From: Microbacterium hydrocarbonoxydans
GTDB taxonomy: Bacteria; Actinomycetota; Actinomycetes; Actinomycetales; Microbacteriaceae
Reading direction: 5' to 3'
DNA length: 64,000 bases
NCBI RefSeq assembly: GCF_023715885.1
Contig: NZ_JAMBOY010000002.1
Coordinates: forward strand, 434,001 to 498,000
This document shows positions 45,080 through 53,370 of this stretch, piece by piece; position 1 is the stretch's first letter; the number at the start of each line of letters is the position of its first letter. The translations under genes were made by a program, and so were the position numbers. The notes beneath the pieces were generated by a model. It was not told where the DNA came from, did not search any database, and saw only the letters and a list, made by a program, of their open reading frames with translations.

Positions 45080-45192
45080 TAGGCTGGAGCCGTCCCCGCC
45101 GTCGGAGCGGGGCCCGCGCCTGTGGCACATGAGACGGCGTGGATCCATGGAACGTGGCGATCCTCGCAGGTCGCCGGACAGGCATCTGAACA
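45080..45192 (+). promoter_or_regulatory. Promoter box and ~100-base leader of DEAD-box gene 1
   Basis: TAGGCT at 45080-45085 predicts a start near 45092 and a leader of about 100 bases. Just after it CCCCGC pairs with GCGGGG around a 7-base loop. No clear ribosome binding site precedes the TTG start. An ATG at 45147 is out of frame. Confidence 0.4.
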
Positions 45193-46707
45193 TTGACTAC
45201 CTTCGCTGATCTCGGAATCGATCAGGACATCGTCGACGCACTCGCCGCAAAGGGCATCGTCGACGCCTTCCCCATCCAGGAGCAGACCATCCCCCTGGGC
45301 CTTCCCGGCCAGGACATCATCGGCCAGGCCAAGACCGGCACCGGCAAGACCTTCGGCTTCGGCATCCCGGTCGTGCAGCGCCTCGGCCAGAACCCGGAGC
45401 CCGGCGTCAAGGCGCTCATCGTCGTGCCGACTCGTGAGCTCGCGGTGCAGGTGTACGAGGACATCGACCTGCTCACCAGCAACCGCTCGACCAGCGTGGT
45501 GGCGATCTACGGCGGCAAGGCGTACGAGGGCCAGATCGACCAGCTGAAGGCCGGCGCGCAGATCGTCGTCGGCACGCCCGGTCGTCTGATCGACCTCGCC
45601 GGTCAGCGCCTGCTTGACCTCTCGCACGCGACCGAGGTCGTGCTCGACGAGGCCGACAAGATGCTCGACCTCGGCTTCCTCGCCGACATCGAGAAGATCT
45701 TCCAGAAGGTGCCGGCCGTCCGCCACACGCAGCTCTTCTCGGCGACCATGCCCGGCCCGATCGTGGCGTTGGCTCGCCGCTTCATGACCAACCCGATCCA
45801 CATCCGCGCGAACGACCCGGACGAGGGTCTGACGCAGGCCAACATCAAGCACCTCGTCTACCGAGCGCACTCGCTGGACAAGGACGAGGTCATCGCCCGC
45901 ATCCTGCAGGCCGAGGGTCGCGGCAAGACCGTGATCTTCACGCGCACGAAGCGCGCAGCGCAGCGCCTCGTCGACGAGCTGAGCGACCGCGGCTTCAACG
46001 TCGGCGGCGTGCACGGCGACATGGGCCAGGACCAGCGCGAGCGCTCGATGGCCGCGTTCAAGGCGGGCAAGAAGGACGTGCTGGTCGCGACCGACGTCGC
46101 GGCCCGAGGCATCGACGTCGACGACGTGACGCACGTCATCAACCACACCATCCCCGACGAGGAGAAGACCTACCTCCACCGCGCGGGTCGCACGGGTCGC
46201 GCCGGCAAGACGGGCATCGCGGTCACGTTCGTCGACTGGGAGGACCTGCACAAGTGGGCCCTCATCAACCGCGCCCTGGAGTTCGGTCAGCCGGAGCCCC
46301 TGGAGACGTACTCGTCGAGCCCGCACCTCTACGAGGACCTCGACATCCCCGCCGGCACGAAGGGCCGCCTGGTCTCAGCGCCGAAGGCCGAGAAGCCGGC
46401 TCGCGCTCCGCGCCCCGAGCGCGCAGCGGATGCCGCAGCGGAGGGCACCGCGGAGGGCGGCACGCGTCGGCGTCGCCGCCGTCGCGGTGGATCCGCGCAG
46501 GTCGGCTCGACGTTCGCCCAGGGCGGGACCGAGAACACGGGCGGCGACGCCGGCTCACCCGCGACCGCCGACCGCGGCGCCGAGGGTGCGGGCACGCATG
46601 ACGGCGCAGGCAAGGAGCATCACGACGGCAAGCCGGCGCCCGCTCGCCGTCGCCGTCGCCGTCGCGGCGGTTCGGGTGCCGGAGCGGCACCGGTCGCCGG
46701 CGCCTGA
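45193..46707 (+). CDS. DEAD-box RNA helicase (RhlE-like) 1
   Basis: 504 residues. Q motif around FPIQEQT (26-32), AKTGTGKT (46-53), PTREL (79-83), DEAD (152-155), SAT (183-185), ARGIDV and HRAGRTGRAG are all present. The C-terminal 110 residues are low-complexity with two arginine clusters (RRRRRRRGG) that likely bind RNA. The start is a TTG (MTTFADLGID), the only one in the window, and no upstream in-frame codon fits. The 3' end overlaps the DUF817 gene by 88 bases. Likely roles: mRNA turnover or ribosome assembly, especially in the cold. Confidence 0.92.
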   Translation: MTTFADLGIDQDIVDALAAKGIVDAFPIQEQTIPLGLPGQDIIGQAKTGTGKTFGFGIPVVQRLGQNPEPGVKALIVVPTRELAVQVYEDIDLLTSNRSTSVVAIYGGKAYEGQIDQLKAGAQIVVGTPGRLIDLAGQRLLDLSHATEVVLDEADKMLDLGFLADIEKIFQKVPAVRHTQLFSATMPGPIVALARRFMTNPIHIRANDPDEGLTQANIKHLVYRAHSLDKDEVIARILQAEGRGKTVIFTRTKRAAQRLVDELSDRGFNVGGVHGDMGQDQRERSMAAFKAGKKDVLVATDVAARGIDVDDVTHVINHTIPDEEKTYLHRAGRTGRAGKTGIAVTFVDWEDLHKWALINRALEFGQPEPLETYSSSPHLYEDLDIPAGTKGRLVSAPKAEKPARAPRPERAADAAAEGTAEGGTRRRRRRRGGSAQVGSTFAQGGTENTGGDAGSPATADRGAEGAGTHDGAGKEHHDGKPAPARRRRRRRGGSGAGAAPVAGA

Positions 46708-47627
46708 TCGACTCCACTCGACACGACCTCCGAGGGGGCGGATGCTGCGGCATCCGCCCCCTCCGTCGTGTCCGGACGAGCCCCTGGCGCACGCGGCGGG
46801 TACACCCACGTGACCATGACGACAGAGATGATCATGAGCAGGAACCAGGAACTGAGCTTGCTCAGCGACACCGGCTGCCACTCGACGACCTGGTCGGGGT
46901 AAGCCCACGCACCGGCCCAGGTCCCGATGTTCTCGGCCAGGTAGATGAAGACGGCGACCCCGGCGAAGACCGCGAGCAGCGGCAGCCGGATGGTGCGGCG
47001 CCAGACCCGCGCGTGCATGACGGTCGGCAGCCAGAGGATCACTACGCCGGCGAGGAGCACCCACCTCGCGTCCCACCACCAGTGGTGTGTGAAGAAGTTG
47101 AGGTAGATCGCGGCGGCGAGCACGGTCGTGAGCCACCGCCACGGGTACCGGGTGAAGCCGAGATCGAAGAGCCGGTACACGCGCACCATATACGACCCGA
47201 CGGCCGCGTACATGAAGCCGCTGAACAGGGGCACGCCGCCGATGCGGAGGATGCCGTCGGCCGCATACGCCCAGGAGCCGACGTCGGTCTTGAAGAGCTC
47301 CATGACCGTCCCGGTGAGGTGGAAGAGCACGATGACCCACAGCTCCCGCCCCGATTCGAGACGGAACACGAGCATCCCGATCTGGATGAGCACCGCCGCG
47401 ATGGTGAGCAGGTCGTTGCGGGCGAGCGCGGCATCGTCGGGGTACCAGAGACGCGCCGCGACGATCGCGACCAGCAGCAGCGCCCCGAACACGCAGGCCC
47501 AGGCCTGCTTGAGAACGAACACCGCGAACTCGACGAGCCCGGCCCGGACGCCGCGGTGGGACGCGTCGCGGAGGATGCGGTGAGCGATCGCGTCGATGCG
47601 CTGCTCGAGGGAGGTCGCTCTCTGCAT
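46620..47627 (-). CDS. DUF817 family integral membrane protein
   Basis: 335 residues with seven or eight transmembrane helices; FFTHHWWWDARW, LFSGFMYAAVGSYMVR and IYLAENIGTWAGAWAYPDQ are characteristic of DUF817. The C-terminal tail is cytoplasmic, Pro/Ala-rich and ends in an arginine cluster that is antisense to the arginine-coding tail of the helicase gene. The final 88 bases overlap that gene. Function unknown. ATG at 47627 with a -10 box 7 bases upstream. Confidence 0.85.
   Translation of the reverse strand: MQRATSLEQRIDAIAHRILRDASHRGVRAGLVEFAVFVLKQAWACVFGALLLVAIVAARLWYPDDAALARNDLLTIAAVLIQIGMLVFRLESGRELWVIVLFHLTGTVMELFKTDVGSWAYAADGILRIGGVPLFSGFMYAAVGSYMVRVYRLFDLGFTRYPWRWLTTVLAAAIYLNFFTHHWWWDARWVLLAGVVILWLPTVMHARVWRRTIRLPLLAVFAGVAVFIYLAENIGTWAGAWAYPDQVVEWQPVSLSKLSSWFLLMIISVVMVTWVYPPRAPGARPDTTEGADAAASAPSEVVSSGVDQAPATGAAPAPEPPRRRRRRRAGAGLPS
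46721..46771. terminator. Terminator of DEAD-box gene 1, inside the opposing DUF817 gene
   Basis: 46732-46745 pairs with 46750-46763 (14 bp, 4-base loop), and 46721-46727 pairs outside with 46765-46771 (7 bp). The whole structure lies within the coding region of the minus-strand DUF817 gene. Confidence 0.65.
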
Positions 47628-47634
47628 GCCGGGA

Positions 47635-47640
47635 AGCGTA
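47635..47640 (-). promoter_or_regulatory. -10 box of DUF817 gene
   Basis: TACGCT on the minus strand, 7 bases before the ATG at 47627. Confidence 0.5.
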
Positions 47641-47691
47641 TCGGCGCTCCTCGACAGTTCACCGTGAGACCGCGGACCTCGGCGGCGTCGG

Positions 47692-48564
47692 TCAGGGGTA
47701 ACGCGGTGAGGAGCCGGTCGCGCGCTCGATCAACCGGGCGACCATCTCGTCCGACGTCGTATTCTCCCCCGGTACGTTCGGCTTGCCCGCCCCGTGGTAG
47801 TCACTGGATCCGGTGACGATGAGGTCGTGATCGGCCGCGATCCTCCGCAGCGTCTTCTTTCCGGCCGCGGTGTTCTCGCGGTGATCGATCTCGAACCCCC
47901 CGAGTCCCGCGTCGATCAGCCGCTCGATGAAGGGGACGGGCATCATGCGGTCACGCCCCGCGGTGACGGGATGCGCGATGATCGCCACGCCGCCCGCGTC
48001 GGTGATGAGCCGCACCGCGGTGAGCGGATCCGGCGCGTAGTGCGGCTCGTAGTAGCCCTCCCGCGGATGCAGGATGCCGTCGAAGGCCTCGGTGCGGTCG
48101 CGGACGATGCCCCGGGCGACGAGCGCGTCGGCGATGTGCGGGCGGCCGACCGTGGCATCCGGAGTCGTCTGCGCGACCACGTCTTCCCAGTGCAGGTCGT
48201 AATCGCGCCCGATGCTGCGGACGATCCGCTCCGCCCGTCCGATCCGGTCGCCGCGGATGCGCTCGGTCTCGGCCACCAGCCCGGCGTGCGCCGGGTCGAA
48301 GAGATAGCCGAGCACGTGCACGCTGCGCCATTCGTGCTTGGCCGAGAGCTCCATCCCCGGGAGGAAGGTCATCCCGAGCGTCGTCGCCGCGTCGCCCGCC
48401 TCGTCCCACCCCGTCGTCCGATCGTGGTCGGTGAGAGCGAGGGTGCGGATGCCGTGCGCGTGCGCCTGGCGCACCACCTCGCCGGGTGCCTCGGTGCCGT
48501 CCGAGTGATTCGAATGCAGGTGCAGGTCTGCGGGACCCGCGAAGCGGTGGGAGCGAACGGCCAT
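47692..48564 (-). CDS. PHP-domain phosphoesterase
   Basis: 290 residues. Metal-binding motifs of the PHP fold: DLHLHSNHSDG (13-23), LALTDHDRT, MELSAKH, IAHPVTAG and GSSDYHGAGKP. The size and order match the YciV/RNase AM type, which act on 3',5'-bisphosphonucleotides or 5' ends of RNA. Substrate is inferred from family only. Starts at ATG 48564 with a leaderless promoter; divergent from the EEP gene. Confidence 0.9.
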   Translation of the reverse strand: MAVRSHRFAGPADLHLHSNHSDGTEAPGEVVRQAHAHGIRTLALTDHDRTTGWDEAGDAATTLGMTFLPGMELSAKHEWRSVHVLGYLFDPAHAGLVAETERIRGDRIGRAERIVRSIGRDYDLHWEDVVAQTTPDATVGRPHIADALVARGIVRDRTEAFDGILHPREGYYEPHYAPDPLTAVRLITDAGGVAIIAHPVTAGRDRMMPVPFIERLIDAGLGGFEIDHRENTAAGKKTLRRIAADHDLIVTGSSDYHGAGKPNVPGENTTSDEMVARLIERATGSSPRYP

Positions 48565-48570
48565 CCTCCG

Positions 48571-48576
48571 AGCGTA
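48571..48576 (-). promoter_or_regulatory. -10 box of PHP gene
   Basis: TACGCT on the minus strand, 6 bases (CGGAGG) before the ATG at 48564. Confidence 0.6.
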
Positions 48577-48637
48577 CCGAGCGTCGGCGGCCCTGAGACG
48601 CGCGCGTCCGCGGCAGGGACTTCACAGCGACCGCTCC

Positions 48638-48643
48638 TAGGCT
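48638..48643 (+). promoter_or_regulatory. -10 box of EEP gene
   Basis: TAGGCT, 7 bases (GGACGGG) before the ATG at 48651. Confidence 0.6.
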
Positions 48644-48650
48644 GGACGGG

Positions 48651-49679
48651 ATGCTACGACTCCTGGGGATCCTGTTCACCGTGCTGTTCGCGATCGCGAC
48701 GGCCATCGTCGTGTGGCCGCAGTTCTTCCACCTCGAGCAGACCTGGCCCTTCGCGCAGATCGTGGCCGCCCGCGGCCTGGTGCTGGGCGCGTTCCTCATC
48801 GTCGCGGTGCTGGCAATCCTGCTGCTTCTCGCGCGGCCGCTGCGCGGCTTCGCGGCATCCGTTCTCATCGTGGCCCTCCTCGGCGCCGGCGCGACGGGCG
48901 TGGTCGGCGTGACACGCGGCTTCGGAGCGGGCGTGCTTCCCGCGGCGACCGACACGAGCATCCGCGTGCTCACCTGGAACACGGCAGGAGATGCCGTGTC
49001 GGCCGAGCAGATCGCGCGGCAGATCCTCGATCAGGGTGCTGACATCGTCGCGCTCCCGGAGACGACCGAGGCCGTCGGCGAGCAGATCGCCGTGATGCTG
49101 CGGGAGCAGGGCCACCCGATGTGGGTGCACCACGTGCAGTTCAAGCCGGATGTGGTGGACGGTCCGAAGTCGTGGCACACGACCGTGCTCGTCTCGCCCG
49201 AGCTCGGCGAGTACTCGGTCATCGAATCGTCGCAGGACGGATCCAGCAACACCGGCTCCGTACCGAGCGCTGTGCTCATGCCGGTGGGCGGGAATGCGGG
49301 CGGTCCGACGATCGTCGCCGTGCATGCCGTCGCTCCACGCATGGAGGAGATGGGTCAGTGGAGCAGCGATCTGCGCTGGATCGCCGACCAGTGCCCCGAG
49401 GGGAACTTCGTGCTGGCGGGCGATTTCAACGCGACCATCGATCACATGGCGGGCCTCGGCGTCGACGGCGGCGACATGGGGTACTGCCGAGACGTCGCCT
49501 CGCGCACCGGAAACGGGCTGAGCGGCACCTGGCCGAGCTCATTGCCCGCGCTGCTCAGCGCGCCGATCGACCACGTGATGGCCTCGCCGAACTGGACGCC
49601 GACGGGCTCGGTCGTGATCGACGACGCCGGAGGCAGCGACCACCGCGGTCTCGTCGTACAGCTGGAGCCGGCGGGCTGA
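48651..49679 (+). CDS. Membrane endonuclease/exonuclease/phosphatase (EEP) family protein
   Basis: 342 residues. Three N-terminal transmembrane helices (about 3-22, 40-61 and 68-88) precede an EEP domain facing outward. Catalytic landmarks: LTWNTAG (N110), PETTE (E137), AGDFNATID (256-264) and a final SDHRGLVV. The topology matches secreted-face phosphodiesterases of the family, whose substrates include lipids and nucleic acids. Substrate unknown. Followed by pepP after 36 bases. Confidence 0.87.
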   Translation: MLRLLGILFTVLFAIATAIVVWPQFFHLEQTWPFAQIVAARGLVLGAFLIVAVLAILLLLARPLRGFAASVLIVALLGAGATGVVGVTRGFGAGVLPAATDTSIRVLTWNTAGDAVSAEQIARQILDQGADIVALPETTEAVGEQIAVMLREQGHPMWVHHVQFKPDVVDGPKSWHTTVLVSPELGEYSVIESSQDGSSNTGSVPSAVLMPVGGNAGGPTIVAVHAVAPRMEEMGQWSSDLRWIADQCPEGNFVLAGDFNATIDHMAGLGVDGGDMGYCRDVASRTGNGLSGTWPSSLPALLSAPIDHVMASPNWTPTGSVVIDDAGGSDHRGLVVQLEPAG

Positions 49680-49703
49680 CATCCCTCGCTCCCGGTCAGG
49701 TGA

Positions 49704-49709
49704 CAGACT
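49704..49709 (+). promoter_or_regulatory. -10 box of pepP
   Basis: CAGACT, 6 bases (GGAGGG) before the ATG at 49716. Confidence 0.45.
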
Positions 49710-49715
49710 GGAGGG

Positions 49716-51137
49716 ATGAGCACCGCAGAGCGCGACACGATCGCAGAGCCCGCCGTCGAGACCCCGGTCGAGAACAGCACCACGAACCGGAAGCAGCCCT
49801 TCCCCCGCGGCTTCCTCGACACGATCTCGACAGGATGGGCGGAGCGCCCCGAGTCCCTCCCGGCGCCGCGCCCGCAGGCCGCCTTCGCCTCGACCCGCCG
49901 TGCCGCAGTCTCGGCCGCGTTCCCCGGGAAGCGCCTCGTGATCCCCGCCGGATCGCTCAAGCAGCGCAGCAACGACACCGACTACCCGTTCCGCGCCCAT
50001 TCCGCCTTCGCGCACCTGACCGGCTGGGCCGCCGATTCGGAGCCGGATTCGATCCTCGTCTTCGAGCCGACCGACGACGGCCATGACATCACGCTCTACT
50101 TCCGCGAGCGCGCCGACCGCACGACCACCGAGTTCTACGCGGATGCGACGGTCGGCGAGTTCTGGATCGGGCCCCGCCCCTCCCTCGCCGGGGTCGCCGC
50201 CGACCTCGACATCGCCACCGCGCACCTCGACGAGTACACCGAGGTCGAGGGAGCGCTCGTGCTCGACGAGTCCGACGACCTCACCCGCGTCGTCTCGGAG
50301 CTGCGTCTCGTGAAGGACGAGTACGAGATCGCCGAGATGCGCCGCGCTGTAGACATCACGGCGCAGGGGTTCGACGACATCATCCGGGCCCTCCCCGAGG
50401 CGGTCTCGCACGCTCGCGGCGAGCGCGTCGTCGAGGGAGTGTTCCACCGCCGCGCCCGCGAGGACGGCAACGGCGAGGGCTACGACACGATCGCGGCATC
50501 CGGCCCGCACGCCTGCTACCTGCACTGGACCCGCAACGACGGCACGGTCGTACCGGGAGACCTCATTCTCGTGGACGCCGGCGTCGAAGCCGACAGCCTG
50601 TACACGGCCGACATCACCCGCACCCTCCCGGTCTCGGGCACCTTCACGGAGGTGCAGCGCCGCGTATACGAGACCGTGCGCGAGGCCGCCGACGCCGCCT
50701 TCGCCGCCGCCCGCATCGGCGTCCGGTTCCGCGAGGTGCACGAGGCCGCCATGAAGGTCATCGCCGCCCGCGTCGCCGAGTGGGGCCTCCTGCCGGTGAC
50801 GGCTCAGGAGGCGCTCGATGCGGATGCCGGAGGCCAGCACCGCCGCTACATGGTGCACGGCACCTCGCACCATCTCGGCATCGACGTGCACGACTGCGCG
50901 CAGGCGCGTCGGGAGATGTATTACGACGGCATCCTCGCGCCGGGCATGGTCTTCACGATCGAGCCGGGACTCTACTTCCAGATCGACGACCTGACGGTGC
51001 CGGTCGAGTACCGCGGCATCGGCGTGCGCATCGAGGACGACATCCTCATGACCGAGGACGGACCCGTCAACCTCTCCGCCGGCATCCCGCGCACCGCTGA
51101 CGAGGTCGAGGCCTGGATCGCGCGCGTGCAGGCCTGA
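49716..51137 (+). CDS. pepP: Xaa-Pro aminopeptidase (aminopeptidase P)
   Basis: 473 residues, M24B metallopeptidase that removes N-terminal residues ahead of proline. The five metal ligands are D287 (LVDAGVE), D299 (TADITRT), H386 (HGTSHHLG), E416 (TIEPGLYF) and E440 (VRIEDD). A pita-bread C-domain follows an N-terminal creatinase-like domain. The first 25 residues are an extra polar extension. An inverted-repeat region follows the stop. Confidence 0.93.
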   Translation: MSTAERDTIAEPAVETPVENSTTNRKQPFPRGFLDTISTGWAERPESLPAPRPQAAFASTRRAAVSAAFPGKRLVIPAGSLKQRSNDTDYPFRAHSAFAHLTGWAADSEPDSILVFEPTDDGHDITLYFRERADRTTTEFYADATVGEFWIGPRPSLAGVAADLDIATAHLDEYTEVEGALVLDESDDLTRVVSELRLVKDEYEIAEMRRAVDITAQGFDDIIRALPEAVSHARGERVVEGVFHRRAREDGNGEGYDTIAASGPHACYLHWTRNDGTVVPGDLILVDAGVEADSLYTADITRTLPVSGTFTEVQRRVYETVREAADAAFAAARIGVRFREVHEAAMKVIAARVAEWGLLPVTAQEALDADAGGQHRRYMVHGTSHHLGIDVHDCAQARREMYYDGILAPGMVFTIEPGLYFQIDDLTVPVEYRGIGVRIEDDILMTEDGPVNLSAGIPRTADEVEAWIARVQA

Positions 51138-51147
51138 GCGCTCTCTT

Positions 51148-51260
51148 CTTCCCCGAGATCAGGACATCGCACCGAGATCAGGACGATTCAGCCCTGAATC
51201 CCCTGATCTCGGGGAAGGTTCCTGATCTCGGGATGCGAGGGATGCGAGGGATGCGAGGGG
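51148..51260. repeat. Intergenic inverted-repeat cluster CCGAGATCAGG plus 9-base tandem repeat
   Basis: Four copies of CCGAGATCAGG: two forward (in 51151-51163 and 51171-51184) and two reversed (51202-51214 and 51221-51232). Outer arms 51148-51163 and 51202-51217 pair over 16 bp. An inner hairpin pairs 51185-51191 with 51194-51200. Then GGGATGCGA is repeated three times in tandem (51230-51256). The region lies between convergent genes and can act as a bidirectional terminator; the repeated motif is more than a terminator needs. Confidence 0.7.
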
Positions 51261-51266
51261 ATGCCG

Positions 51267-51911
51267 TCAGCGAAAACCGTCAGTCACGATCGGCGCCAGC
51301 GACGCTCCGATCTCGTCGGCCGGCCGCTTGCGTCCCTTGACCTCGAACGTGTGTCCGCCACCCTCGATCCAGGCGACCCGTGCGTCCTGACAGGTGGCCA
51401 CGACGTCGTCGAACTGGGATCGAGGCTGGATGAACGGGTCGTTCGTGCCCTCCACGAACAGTTGCGGCACCGCGATCGCGGGAAGGTGCTCGGACCGGGG
51501 CTTCTCGGGCTTTCCCGGGGCATGCAGTGGGTACCCGAGGTAGACGAGTCGGTCGACCGCCAGTCCCTGCGCCACGGCCATCGACGCCATCCGGCCGCCA
51601 TAGGACTTGCCCGCCGCCCAGACCTCCGCGCCAGGTCGCTCGTCTCTGACATGCGCGACGACGGCTTCCCACGTGGCGATCGCATGCGCGGCCGGCCCCG
51701 GCATCCGCCGCCCCTGCTCCACGTACGGGAAGTTGAACCGCAACGTCGTGAAACCGAGATCGTTCAAGGCGCTCGCGAAACCGGTGAGGAAGGGATGGTC
51801 CTTTCCCGTGCCCGCGCCGTGCGCGATCGCGACGACCGTGTCGCCGTCACCCGCCCAATCCGCGGACACGGTCGTCTCCCCCGTCGGCAGGACGACGCGG
51901 ATGTCTCCCAT
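51267..51911 (-). CDS. Alpha/beta hydrolase (KANL3/Tex30-like)
   Basis: 214 residues. HGAGTGKDHPF (31-41) gives the oxyanion loop, GKSYGGRM (101-108) the nucleophile S103, and the segment around GGGHTFEVKG the catalytic His. This matches the small hydrolase family of KANL3/Tex30 type, whose substrates are unknown. The ATG shares one base with the stop of the DUF4870 gene (TGATG), so translation is coupled in a three-gene unit. Confidence 0.83.
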   Translation of the reverse strand: MGDIRVVLPTGETTVSADWAGDGDTVVAIAHGAGTGKDHPFLTGFASALNDLGFTTLRFNFPYVEQGRRMPGPAAHAIATWEAVVAHVRDERPGAEVWAAGKSYGGRMASMAVAQGLAVDRLVYLGYPLHAPGKPEKPRSEHLPAIAVPQLFVEGTNDPFIQPRSQFDDVVATCQDARVAWIEGGGHTFEVKGRKRPADEIGASLAPIVTDGFR

Positions 51912-52549
51912 CAGCCGCGCAGGTACGGGATCGCGAACGGCACGCGCATGACCTTGCCGGCCGACGCTCGCACCATTCCGACGATCACGAGCACAAGGTG
52001 CAGGATGCCGACGGCGAGGTAGAGCAGGATGATCGTGCCGAACGGGAAGAAGCCCGTGATCGGACCGTCGGCCGACAGCGCACCGAGCAGCACGAAGTGC
52101 GTGACGAGCAGGCCCGTCGACACGAGCAGGTACGTGAGCCCCCAGTTGAGCGCGGATCGCGCGTTCTCCCGCGCGACTCCGCCTGCTCGACGCGACGCTC
52201 CGCCGCTGACCGCCATGGCGATGCCCGAGGCGAAGCCGCCGACGAACGGGAACGGGATGAGGATCAGCAGACCCAGCGCCCAGGGAAGCAGACCGCGCGG
52301 CGGAGCAGCGACCGGGTACACGCCGACCGGGTAGCCGGCGGGAGGCTGAGGGTATGCCACGGGCGGCTGCGGATACGGAGTCTGCACGTACTGCGGAGGC
52401 GCCGCCGGCGGCTGGTACTGCGGCTGCGGCTGCTGCGGTGCAGAGTCTTGCGGCTGAGGATACGGGGTCTGCCCGTATTGCGGAGGCGTCACCGGCGGCT
52501 GCGGCTGCGGCTGCTGTGGCTCGGACGATCGGGGCGTGTCCTCGCTCAT
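51911..52549 (-). CDS. DUF4870-like membrane protein with Pro/Gln/Tyr-rich N-terminus
   Basis: 212 residues. The first 85 are a cytoplasmic low-complexity region built on PPQYxQTPYPQP units (two clear copies). Three or four transmembrane helices follow, with the NARSALNWGLTYL loop typical of DUF4870. Function unknown. Both ends share one base with neighbouring genes (TGATG), marking an operon with the general-stress-like gene and the hydrolase. Confidence 0.8.
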   Translation of the reverse strand: MSEDTPRSSEPQQPQPQPPVTPPQYGQTPYPQPQDSAPQQPQPQYQPPAAPPQYVQTPYPQPPVAYPQPPAGYPVGVYPVAAPPRGLLPWALGLLILIPFPFVGGFASGIAMAVSGGASRRAGGVARENARSALNWGLTYLLVSTGLLVTHFVLLGALSADGPITGFFPFGTIILLYLAVGILHLVLVIVGMVRASAGKVMRVPFAIPYLRG

Positions 52550-53271
52550 CACGCGCCTTCGGGCTTCGGACTGCCCGGCGCGTCGACACCAGGAGTGTCT
52601 GCAGGAGGAGCGTCGGCCGGCGGTGCGACCGGGTCTGCGGGACGAGGCGGGATCACCGGGCCAGCGGTGGGAGCGCCACCCTCTCCCGACTCCTCGCCCG
52701 GGTCCTTTGGAGCCGTCGGCGGCGGGGTGGGCTGCCCTCCGGTCGGGATGCGCTCCCCGTACTTGGGCGGCTCGTCGAGGTTGACGGGAGGACGCACGGT
52801 CGCGGTGCGCACCGCGCCGAGCACCTGCCGCGCCTTTGCGAGCGAGGTCGCCTGCACGCGCACCTCGTAGTGGTCGGCGGCGAACTGCGTGACGCTCGCG
52901 AAGTCGCGGCGTCGCCGCACGATCGCGTAGGTCACGAGGCTCAGCAGCATGCCGAGTGCGACGCCGATGAAGACGAAGCCGACAAAGAGCTGGATCGGCA
53001 CCTCGGGGTTGCCGAGCACGAGGATGGCGGAGAGGAAGAGTCCGATGAGCACGCCGTTGATGGCGCCGGAGCGCGCGGCGGCGGCGTAGCCGAGCCGCCC
53101 GGTGATGCGCTCCACGGTACGGACGCTCTGTCCGACGATCGCGATGTCGCGCGCCGGGACCTCCTGGGCGATCAGCTTGGAGACGGTCTTCTGCGCGCCC
53201 TCGTAGTCGCGGGTCGAGGCGACGATCTCTCCCTCGTCGCGACCGTCTGCGGGGCGGTTCAGCATGCTCAT
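52549..53271 (-). CDS. General stress protein-like (YflT-type) membrane protein
   Basis: 240 residues. An N-terminal domain (about 15-60: EIVASTRDYEGAQKTVSKLI, then IAIVGQSVRTVERITGRL) resembles the heat-induced stress protein YflT domain. Two transmembrane helices (about 70-90 and 93-117) follow, and then a domain with DFASVTQFAADHYEVRV. The final 75 residues are Pro/Ala-rich and probably disordered. Role unknown. First gene of a three-gene minus-strand unit; divergent from the MgtE-like gene. Confidence 0.75.
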   Translation of the reverse strand: MSMLNRPADGRDEGEIVASTRDYEGAQKTVSKLIAQEVPARDIAIVGQSVRTVERITGRLGYAAAARSGAINGVLIGLFLSAILVLGNPEVPIQLFVGFVFIGVALGMLLSLVTYAIVRRRRDFASVTQFAADHYEVRVQATSLAKARQVLGAVRTATVRPPVNLDEPPKYGERIPTGGQPTPPPTAPKDPGEESGEGGAPTAGPVIPPRPADPVAPPADAPPADTPGVDAPGSPKPEGA

Positions 53272-53277
53272 CCGGCC

Positions 53278-53283
53278 ATTCTC
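53278..53283 (-). promoter_or_regulatory. Possible -10 box of stress-protein operon
   Basis: GAGAAT on the minus strand, 6 bases before the ATG at 53271. Confidence 0.35.
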
Positions 53284-53358
53284 CCATGCCGTCCACCTCG
53301 GAGCCCTGACCCGTGCGACCGCCACGGACTCCACAGCTCTCCGTCGGGCGCCGCGGAC

Positions 53359-53364
53359 TACGCT
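53359..53364 (+). promoter_or_regulatory. -10 box of MgtE-like operon
   Basis: TACGCT, 6 bases (GGACGG) before the GTG at 53371. It is one of the cleanest leaderless promoters here. Confidence 0.65.
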
Positions 53365-53370
53365 GGACGG

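Noticed and set aside
45147..45192. ATG at 45147 as start of DEAD-box gene 1
   Set aside because: It is out of frame with the helicase.
51230..51256. Tandem GGGATGCGA repeats as a CRISPR-like array
   Set aside because: Units are 9 bases with no spacers and no cas genes nearby.
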